A DNA stretch of 55,870 bases from an uncultured Pelagibacteraceae bacterium. Lineage in GTDB: Bacteria > Pseudomonadota > Alphaproteobacteria > Pelagibacterales > Pelagibacteraceae. The stretch lies in NCBI GenBank assembly GCA_902574045.1, contig CACGMG010000003.1, positions 1-55,870 on the forward strand. The letters run 5' to 3'. Below the pieces are notes generated by a model. That model was not told the DNA's origin. It worked only from the letters and a program-made list of their open reading frames with translations, and ran no database searches. The number at the start of each line of letters is the position of its first letter. The stretch's first letter is position 1. The translations under genes were made by a program, and so were the position numbers. Positions 50,436-55,870 of this stretch are shown here, piece by piece.

Positions 50436-50834
50436 TTATTTTTTTTCTTTTTGAATAACTTTTAGTCCAACACTTTTTAAGGCATCAAATCCACCGTCGA
50501 CATGAGCAACATTTTCAAACCCCATGTCTATAAGTGATTTTGTTGCTAAAGCTGATCTAAATCCAGCGGCACAAAATAAAACTATTTTTTTGATATCTTT
50601 TATTTTATTGGCTTCGTAATATGAGCTATTCGGATCAAGCCAAAATTCTAGCATCCCTCTCGGTATATGCTTAGAGTTCTCAATTGTACCTTCTTTCCAA
50701 AGTTCTCTGATATCCCTTATATCAATTAAACTAATCTCATTCTTTTCCATCATTTGCTTTACTTCCTCTGAATTGAGAGTTTTGATGCTTTTTTTTGCTT
50801 CTTCTACAAGTGTTTGAGATGATTTTATGTTCAT
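50436..50834 (-). CDS. Rhodanese-like domain protein
   Basis: A single rhodanese domain (132 aa). SLIDIRDIRELWKEGTIENSKHIPRGMLEF (split, about residues 35-64) and the active-site loop VLFCAAGFRSALA (about 88-100), with the nucleophile Cys, are intact. It could act as a sulfurtransferase, perhaps feeding tRNA thiolation or sulfur detoxification; the partner is unknown. No signal peptide, so cytoplasmic. It ends 1 nt from the convergent thioredoxin-fold gene. Confidence 0.9.
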   Translation of the reverse strand: MNIKSSQTLVEEAKKSIKTLNSEEVKQMMEKNEISLIDIRDIRELWKEGTIENSKHIPRGMLEFWLDPNSSYYEANKIKDIKKIVLFCAAGFRSALATKSLIDMGFENVAHVDGGFDALKSVGLKVIQKEKK

Positions 50835-50867
50835 GATATTAGATTACTAGATTTTAAATTTGAAGCA

Positions 50868-51890
50868 ATGAAAGAAATTAAAAATAATAATAAAAAAAGT
50901 ATCCTAAAAAAAATTTTTGTTAAAATAAGTCGATTTTTTGGTTATGAAATAATTGATCAAAATAACTTTGAAATTCCAACGTTAAATAAATCACTAAATG
51001 AGGAAATTAGTATTATTGGCGCTAAATCAATAAATTTACCTCTTGGGGAAGTTAATATAACAAGACCTGTAAGAGCCTTAGATATCATAATTAGAACCTG
51101 TACTGAAGTTAATATGCTCACTCAAAATAAAAAAAGAATATTTGAAAAAGAAAAAATTGAATATACATTGAAGTCTATTCATTCAATACTTCAGTCAATA
51201 AATTCCGGCGTACAACTAAAAAAAATTAAAGTTAACCTTAAAGTAATTGATCATAACTCAAAAAAGGAAAATTTAGAAAAAATAAATAATTTATTTAAAT
51301 CATTTAATAAAAAATATGATTTAATTAATTTGGACGTTTCCAAATTCACAAAAAATATCGCTAAAACTAATCAACAAAATCAACCAGTTACCACAAATCA
51401 AATGTCAAATATGGCAAATATACATCAATCTTTAATTGAAGCAAAAAAATCAGAGGATTTAATTTATTTTGTTGAAGATGATTATATTCATAGCAAAAAT
51501 GCAATTAATGAAATGGTTTTAACCTTTGAACGAATATCTTCACAAATCAAAAATGATTTATTTTTGTGTCCTACTGATTACCCTTATTTATACTCAAAAG
51601 CCGAACCGACTCAAATTTTTCTTGGAGATAATCTTCACTGGCGAAAAATTGACGAAACATTATGTACTTTTTTAACAAGTAAAAAGATAGTAGATAAACA
51701 TTGGAGTATTTTAAAAAGTATGTGTGAAGTAGAACATTATCCGTTTGAAAAACCATTACACGATATTTACAATCAGGAATTATGTATATCTCCAATACCC
51801 TCGCTTGCCATTCATTGTACAAACGTCAATTCTATTTTTGGTTTATCACCTAATGTCGACTGGAAGAAACTTTGGGATGAAAATAAATAA
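50868..51890 (+). CDS. Glycosyltransferase-like protein, unknown
   Basis: A 340-aa protein. The C-terminal half looks like a GT-A fold: FVEDDYIHSKNAINEM (about residues 202-217) has an acidic DxD-like motif after a strand, FLCPTDYPYLY follows, and WRKIDETLCTFLTSKKI may form the acceptor region, with a Cys and His near the end. The N-terminal half (LPLGEVNITRPVRALDIIIRT) is also alpha/beta. I do not recognise an exact family. It stands alone between the rhodanese and amt genes and ends in a hairpin terminator. Confidence 0.6.
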   Translation: MKEIKNNNKKSILKKIFVKISRFFGYEIIDQNNFEIPTLNKSLNEEISIIGAKSINLPLGEVNITRPVRALDIIIRTCTEVNMLTQNKKRIFEKEKIEYTLKSIHSILQSINSGVQLKKIKVNLKVIDHNSKKENLEKINNLFKSFNKKYDLINLDVSKFTKNIAKTNQQNQPVTTNQMSNMANIHQSLIEAKKSEDLIYFVEDDYIHSKNAINEMVLTFERISSQIKNDLFLCPTDYPYLYSKAEPTQIFLGDNLHWRKIDETLCTFLTSKKIVDKHWSILKSMCEVEHYPFEKPLHDIYNQELCISPIPSLAIHCTNVNSIFGLSPNVDWKKLWDENK

Positions 51891-51919
51891 GGCCCGATTT
51901 CTCGAGCCTTAATTTTTTT
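51889..51919 (+). terminator. Rho-independent terminator
   Basis: Arms 51889-51897 and 51902-51910 pair over 9 bp with one A-C mismatch on the plus strand and a TTTC loop, followed by seven T (51913-51919). On the minus strand the mismatch becomes a G-U and the loop GAAA, so it could also serve the convergent amt gene. Confidence 0.75.
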
Positions 51920-51937
51920 ATATTTATACAATAAAGA

Positions 51938-53224
51938 TTAGTCCCTTATTGAATAAGCTGAAACACCGACTTCAGCTTTATCAGTTCCTAATTTTTCAGC
52001 ACTTTTACTTATTCTCAAGCCTACAGTAGACTTGAGTGCGTTAAAAGTTAGTAAAGATAATGCAAAGCTAAAAATACAAACAGACAATACTCCAATTAGC
52101 TGTGTTCCAAACGAAGTATTATTATTTGTTAAAGGAACTACTAGGGTTCCAAATATTCCTGCAAACATATGCACTGGAATAGCTCCCACGACATCGTCTA
52201 AACCATAATTTTCTAACATCTTCGTGCCGTAATACATAATGACCGCTCCGATAGATCCAATTATCATAGCTGTTATTGGTCCCGGAGTTAATGGTTCAGC
52301 AGTGATAGCTACTAATCCAGCTAGTGCTCCATTTAACATCATGACAATATCTGTTTTGCCACCTATCAATCTGGTTATAGCTGCGCCAGTAACTGTTCCT
52401 GCAGCTCCAGCTAAATGTGTATTAACAGCAATTTTAGATATAGCATTTACATCATCAAAAGTTCCCATTGCTAATTGACTAAATCCATTGAATCCAAACC
52501 AGCCAAACCAAAGTAAAAATGTTCCTAAGGTAACAAGCGGAATACTTGAAGCCGCAAATGGTTGCATTGATTTTTTCTCACCTTTTTTTCCAAATCTACC
52601 TTCTCTAGCACCTAGAACAATTATTCCAGCTAAGGCAGCTGAGCCACCACACGCATGAACTAATGTGGATCCCGCAAAATCAGAAAAGCCTGAAGTAGAC
52701 AACCATCCACCTCCCCATTGCCAACCCATGGATATTGGATATATTGCTCCTGCCATCACTGCCGCAAAAATAAAAAATGGCCAGATTTTAATTCTTTCAG
52801 CAACAGCACCCGAAACTATTGATGCAGTAGCACAAACAAACATAGTTTGAAAAAACCAGTCAGAATAACCTGAGTATCCGGTTTCTGTATTTGTATTATC
52901 CGTCCAAATAGTGAAAGATCCAATATACCCTCCCTCTGGTACACCATATGCTAAATTATAACCTACTAAAAAAAATATTATTGAACAGATTGCAAATTTA
53001 CCGATATTTTTAGCCGCTATAGTGGAAACACTTTTAGTTGTTACTAAACCACTTTCTAGCATACAAAATCCAGCAGCCATAAAAGCAACTAATACTCCTC
53101 CAAGGTAAAATCCTAATGAATTAAAGATATACTGACCTTCTTGAGACATTGTAGTCTCAGCATGTGCTACTCCGTAAAAAATTAACACATTGATAATAAT
53201 TAAATATAATGAAAATTTTTTCAT
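51938..53224 (-). CDS. amt: Ammonium transporter (Amt), copy 1
   Basis: A 428-aa Amt/Mep/Rh channel with signal peptide (cleaved after HAETT-proximal Ala, near residue 22) and 11 helices. The twin-His pore residues are in STLVHACGG (about 186-194) and VHMFAGIFG (about 339-347). AAGFCMLESGLV and WQWGGGWLS are conserved. The ATG is preceded by AAAAAAAAAA then nine G (53226-53234) and a single A, an unusual ribosome binding site. It is highly similar to the neighbouring copy at 53375 and probably arose by duplication. Likely nitrogen-regulated. Confidence 0.95.
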   Translation of the reverse strand: MKKFSLYLIIINVLIFYGVAHAETTMSQEGQYIFNSLGFYLGGVLVAFMAAGFCMLESGLVTTKSVSTIAAKNIGKFAICSIIFFLVGYNLAYGVPEGGYIGSFTIWTDNTNTETGYSGYSDWFFQTMFVCATASIVSGAVAERIKIWPFFIFAAVMAGAIYPISMGWQWGGGWLSTSGFSDFAGSTLVHACGGSAALAGIIVLGAREGRFGKKGEKKSMQPFAASSIPLVTLGTFLLWFGWFGFNGFSQLAMGTFDDVNAISKIAVNTHLAGAAGTVTGAAITRLIGGKTDIVMMLNGALAGLVAITAEPLTPGPITAMIIGSIGAVIMYYGTKMLENYGLDDVVGAIPVHMFAGIFGTLVVPLTNNNTSFGTQLIGVLSVCIFSFALSLLTFNALKSTVGLRISKSAEKLGTDKAEVGVSAYSIRD

Positions 53225-53274
53225 TCCCCCCCCCTTTTTTTTTTCACAAACTATCAGATTCTTTTTTTTTTAAT

Positions 53275-53291
53275 TATGCGTTAAACGCATA
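53275..53291. promoter_or_regulatory. 17-nt perfect dyad upstream of amt copy 1
   Basis: TATGCGTTAAACGCATA has 8-bp arms about one central A. It lies 51-67 nt upstream of the amt copy 1 start, between the presumed terminator of copy 2 and a T-rich stretch. Position and symmetry suit a regulator binding site, perhaps for nitrogen control, but it does not match the NtrC consensus. Confidence 0.45.
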
Positions 53292-53306
53292 TTAGGCTTG
53301 AAATAA

Positions 53307-53337
53307 TTAAGGCCTGGGGGGAATCCTCAGGCCTTAA
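53307..53337 (-). terminator. Hairpin after amt copy 2
   Basis: A perfect 10-bp stem TTAAGGCCTG/CAGGCCTTAA (53307-53316 and 53328-53337) with an 11-nt loop lies about 38 nt downstream of the amt copy 2 stop, followed on the minus strand by TTATTT. It likely ends that transcript and separates the two amt genes. Confidence 0.6.
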
Positions 53338-53374
53338 AATTTTCCCAACTACGAGGGAGGGAGAAAGTTATTGT

Positions 53375-54667
53375 CTAGTCTCTTATACCGTAAGCAATTA
53401 CACCTACCTCAGCTTTGTCAGTACCTAATTTTTCAGCCTCTTTACTGATTCTTAGACCAACGGTTGATTTTATCGCTTGGAATACTAAGTATGAAACGAT
53501 AAATACAAATATTACCACTGAGATTGTTCCAAGGAACTGAGCTCCAAATGAAACATCGCTATTAGTAAGTGGGACAGCTAATGTTCCCCAAACACCAGCA
53601 ACTAAGTGTGCAGGTATCGCGCCAACTACATCGTCTATTTTCATTTTAAATAAAAGTTTTGTAGAGAAGTACATTACTAGTCCGCCTATTGCTCCAATAA
53701 ATATTGCAGCTAAAGGGCTAGGAGTTAACGGTTCAGCTGTTATTGCAACTAAACCAGCAATTGCTCCGTTAAGCATCATAATTACATCAGTTTTGCCACC
53801 AATCAATCTTGATATTAATGCAGCAGTTATAACTCCACCGCCAGCAGCTAAGTTTGTATTAATGTAAATCGTAGCTACAGATGAAACATCTTCTAATGTT
53901 CCTGCTGCAAGCTGTGAACCACCATTAAATCCAAACCAACCCATCCAAAGTATAAACACTCCAAGAGTTGCTAAAGGAATTGATGAAGCCGCAAAAGGTG
54001 TCATGGCTTTTACTCCACCGCTAGAACTAAATCTTCCGGTTCTTGATCCAAGTACTATTGCACCAGCTAAAGCGGCAGCTCCACCTGCGCCGTGTACTAA
54101 AGTTGAACCAGCAAAATCTGAGAAACCAGCAGTTGATAACCAACCACCACCCCATTGCCATCCCATTGATATAGGATAAATTATTCCAGTTAAAATTGCG
54201 GCAAACAAGAAAAACGGCCAAATTTTAATTCTTTCAGCTAATGTTCCAGATACAATTGACATTGTTGTTGCACAGAAAACCATTTGGAAAAACCAATCTG
54301 ATCCATCTGAATAACCAGTATCTACAGATGATGCATCACTCCATGGAGTAAATGTTCCGATGTATCCACCTTCTGGTATACCATATGCTAAATTATATCC
54401 AACTAACCAAAACATTACTCCAGCTATTGAGTATAAACCTATATTTTTTGCACAGATTGCTGACACACTTTTAGATGTTACTAGTCCAGACTCTAACATA
54501 GCAAAACCCGCGGCCATCCACATAACTAAGAAACCTGACATTAAAAATAATAGGGTATTAAATATATATTGTACTTCTGCTGATACAGTTGTTTCGGCGT
54601 AACCCAAACCTGCAAAGCCAAAATAAATGGCTGTTCCAGCAACAAAGTAACTTAAGTATTTTTTCAT
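53375..54667 (-). CDS. amt: Ammonium transporter (Amt), copy 2
   Basis: A 430-aa Amt channel with a signal peptide (cleavage after GYAE-proximal Ala near residue 24) and 11 helices. The twin-His sites are STLVHGAGG and AHLVAGVWG, and AGFAMLESGLVTSKSV and WQWGGGWLS are intact. Its C-terminus, RISKEAEKLGTDKAEVGV, is almost identical to copy 1, which points to a recent tandem duplication or gene conversion. AAAGGGAG precedes the ATG, unlike the G9 run of copy 1. No glnK gene is adjacent. Confidence 0.95.
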   Translation of the reverse strand: MKKYLSYFVAGTAIYFGFAGLGYAETTVSAEVQYIFNTLLFLMSGFLVMWMAAGFAMLESGLVTSKSVSAICAKNIGLYSIAGVMFWLVGYNLAYGIPEGGYIGTFTPWSDASSVDTGYSDGSDWFFQMVFCATTMSIVSGTLAERIKIWPFFLFAAILTGIIYPISMGWQWGGGWLSTAGFSDFAGSTLVHGAGGAAALAGAIVLGSRTGRFSSSGGVKAMTPFAASSIPLATLGVFILWMGWFGFNGGSQLAAGTLEDVSSVATIYINTNLAAGGGVITAALISRLIGGKTDVIMMLNGAIAGLVAITAEPLTPSPLAAIFIGAIGGLVMYFSTKLLFKMKIDDVVGAIPAHLVAGVWGTLAVPLTNSDVSFGAQFLGTISVVIFVFIVSYLVFQAIKSTVGLRISKEAEKLGTDKAEVGVIAYGIRD

Positions 54668-54764
54668 AAAAACTCCCTTTTTGATTTAAGAGTTTGTTAT
54701 AATGCTCTACGGATTTTTAAGAATTGATATCTATTAAATTTAGCTATGCAGTTTTTGCAAGTAG

Positions 54765-54800
54765 TTTAGCCCTTATTTAATTTATCAAATAAGGGCTAAA
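54765..54800. repeat. Perfect 14-bp inverted repeat downstream of the HU gene
   Basis: Arms 54765-54778 and 54787-54800 are fully complementary around an 8-nt loop, 7 nt after the HU stop. It would form a strong RNA hairpin in the HU message. No T-tract follows on the minus strand, so it is either a 3' stabiliser or a terminator of unusual type; on the plus strand it is followed by A-run, not T-run. Confidence 0.65.
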
Positions 54801-54807
54801 AAAACGT

Positions 54808-55083
54808 TTATCTATTAAACATTTCTTTTAAGCTTTTAGCGGGTAAAAACTTAACTTTTTGAGATGCGGCTATCTGAATGGACTCTCCCGTTCTTGGATT
54901 TCTACCAACTCTAGCTTTTCTTTTTGCCACTTTATAAGTGCCAAAACCAGCTATTTTAACAGTATCATCATTTTTCAGTGCATCTAGAATTATTGTCGTA
55001 ATTGAGTCAAAAGTTCTCTCAGCATCAGCTTTGCTTTGACCTAATGTGGACGATATTTTAGCTACTAGTTGTTTTTTGTTCAT
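54808..55083 (-). CDS. HU family DNA-binding protein
   Basis: A 91-aa histone-like protein. MNKKQLVAKISSTLGQSK is the N-terminal helix, TVKIAGFGTYKVAKRKARVGRNPRTGE (split, about residues 42-68) is the HU/IHF signature with the Arg-rich arm and the Pro that kinks DNA, and AASQKVKFLPAKSLKE ends the fold. Size is normal for HU-beta. Presence of a single small gene with its own spacer of 145 nt upstream suggests its own promoter. Confidence 0.94.
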   Translation of the reverse strand: MNKKQLVAKISSTLGQSKADAERTFDSITTIILDALKNDDTVKIAGFGTYKVAKRKARVGRNPRTGESIQIAASQKVKFLPAKSLKEMFNR

Positions 55084-55228
55084 TTATGCCCCTTATGGTT
55101 AATATTGAATTTCTACAATTTCCTCATAAAATCAACATTTTTCTAGGGTTTTTGATAAATATTAACACTATATATTGTATGCTTTAAAACCATTGAATTT
55201 ATTGGTTTTTTTACGGTTTAAAAAGGGC

Positions 55229-55870
55229 TTAAAATATACCCAAATCTTTTAAATCATTAACCGTAGTAAATAACATTAAAAATATCAATAAAAAGAGACC
55301 GATTCGAAAAAAACCCTCTTGAGTTTTTTGGGTTAAAGGCCTACCTAAAATTTTTTCAAAAGCATAGAACATTAAATGTCCACCATCTAACATTGGTATG
55401 GGAAAAAGGTTAATAAAACCTAGAGAAATAGATATGTAAGCCGTTATACTTAAAAAAGCTATGAATCCATACTGCGCTACTTGTCCAGTAATTTTAGCAA
55501 TTTTAATTGGCCCTCCTAATTGGGTAGTATCTCCTTTACCCTTGAACATAGCAAAAACAAAATCTAACGATGCAGATGTTACAAACCATGTTTCTTTGAT
55601 AGCATAAAATAATGCTGAGGCAGGTCCTAAGCGCTCTCTATTTAATTCATTGTTAGGTGGAGATATCTTTATACCTATAATCTTTTTATTTATTAAATTA
55701 CCTAAAGAATCTTTAGTTTTGATTAATTTTGGAACAACCTTAAAGTCAATTTCAGTGTCATTTCGTAAAATCTTAATTTGCAAGTCATTAGATGAAGACG
55801 CATTTATGTATGTTGAAACATCTAACAAGCTACTTACATTATTTTTATTTATTTGCAAAATTAAATCACC
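55229..55870 (-). CDS. rseP: RseP/site-2 protease, C-terminal part (cut by window edge)
   Basis: The frame is open through the right edge of the window, so only the C-terminal 213 residues are seen. It begins within the PDZ domain (GDLILQINKN, then VSSLLDVSTYI) and continues to the membrane region with the second zinc motif NLFPIPMLDGGHLMFYAFE, where the Asp of LDGG is a zinc ligand. The HExxH site would lie outside the window. The enzyme cleaves anti-sigma factors or signal-peptide remnants in the inner membrane. It is upstream of the HU gene on the same strand, with a 145-nt gap. Confidence 0.92.
   Translation of the reverse strand, partial: GDLILQINKNNVSSLLDVSTYINASSSNDLQIKILRNDTEIDFKVVPKLIKTKDSLGNLINKKIIGIKISPPNNELNRERLGPASALFYAIKETWFVTSASLDFVFAMFKGKGDTTQLGGPIKIAKITGQVAQYGFIAFLSITAYISISLGFINLFPIPMLDGGHLMFYAFEKILGRPLTQKTQEGFFRIGLFLLIFLMLFTTVNDLKDLGIF

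Noticed and set aside
1-55870. Insertion sequences, prophage, CRISPR, toxin-antitoxin or defence genes
   Set aside because: No transposase, integrase, Cas, phage structural or restriction motif was seen in any credible frame, and no regularly spaced repeats occur.

Overview
The window has the marks of a SAR11 (Candidatus Pelagibacter-like) marine alphaproteobacterium. It is very AT-rich, the genes are packed with overlaps of 1-20 nt, spacers are tiny, Shine-Dalgarno sequences are often G-runs, and the gene content is typical of the clade: tauABC with tpa and ald, TRAP transport, aprBA with aprM, two tandem amt genes, a CADD-type TenA homologue and many very small conserved genes. This taxonomic call rests on gene content and composition; no database was searched.

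Region 1 (1-11.4 kb) is a surface-polysaccharide island. It holds rfbB, rfbA, an rfbC homologue, an FdtA-type ketoisomerase, a DegT aminotransferase, several SDR epimerases/reductases, a sugar C-methyltransferase, two other methyltransferases and two glycosyltransferase-type proteins. Together they could make and transfer a dTDP-linked amino and/or C-methyl-branched deoxysugar. A tRNA-Met(CAU) sits at its right edge.

Region 2 (11.5-43 kb) is a sulfonate-catabolism superlocus. Taurine is imported by TauABC and transaminated by Tpa, with alanine recycled by Ald. Sulfoacetaldehyde is cleaved by Xsc and acetyl phosphate is converted by Pta. A TRAP transporter, an HpsN-type dehydrogenase, a zinc alcohol dehydrogenase and an SDR fit 2,3-dihydroxypropane-1-sulfonate (DHPS) use, giving sulfolactate, which SuyAB splits to pyruvate and sulfite. 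Sulfite can leave through a TauE/SafE exporter or be oxidised by AprBA(M). As given, both xsc and aprA are broken by one extra A in an A6 run, which may be real mutation or homopolymer error. Embedded in the superlocus is a six-gene set of tiny proteins (three dimeric alpha/beta-barrel families, one four-helix membrane protein and two paralogous periplasmic proteins) of unknown role.

Region 3 (43-55.9 kb) is mostly housekeeping: an MFS permease, metC, a 27-aa very basic protein, a GC-rich intergenic segment that looks like a structured RNA gene, mnmA, a DUF3553 protein, a CysQ-type phosphatase, recX, small membrane and thioredoxin-fold proteins, rhodanese, two amt genes, an HU protein and the 3' part of rseP running off the right edge. 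Two perfect DnaA boxes flanking three GANTC sites lie at 42.94-43.04 kb.

No gene-free stretch exceeds 300 bases. The largest gaps (14293-14492, 46327-46563 and 37924-38199) are described as features. Bases 1-45 show nothing I can assign. I see no insertion sequence, prophage, CRISPR array or rRNA.
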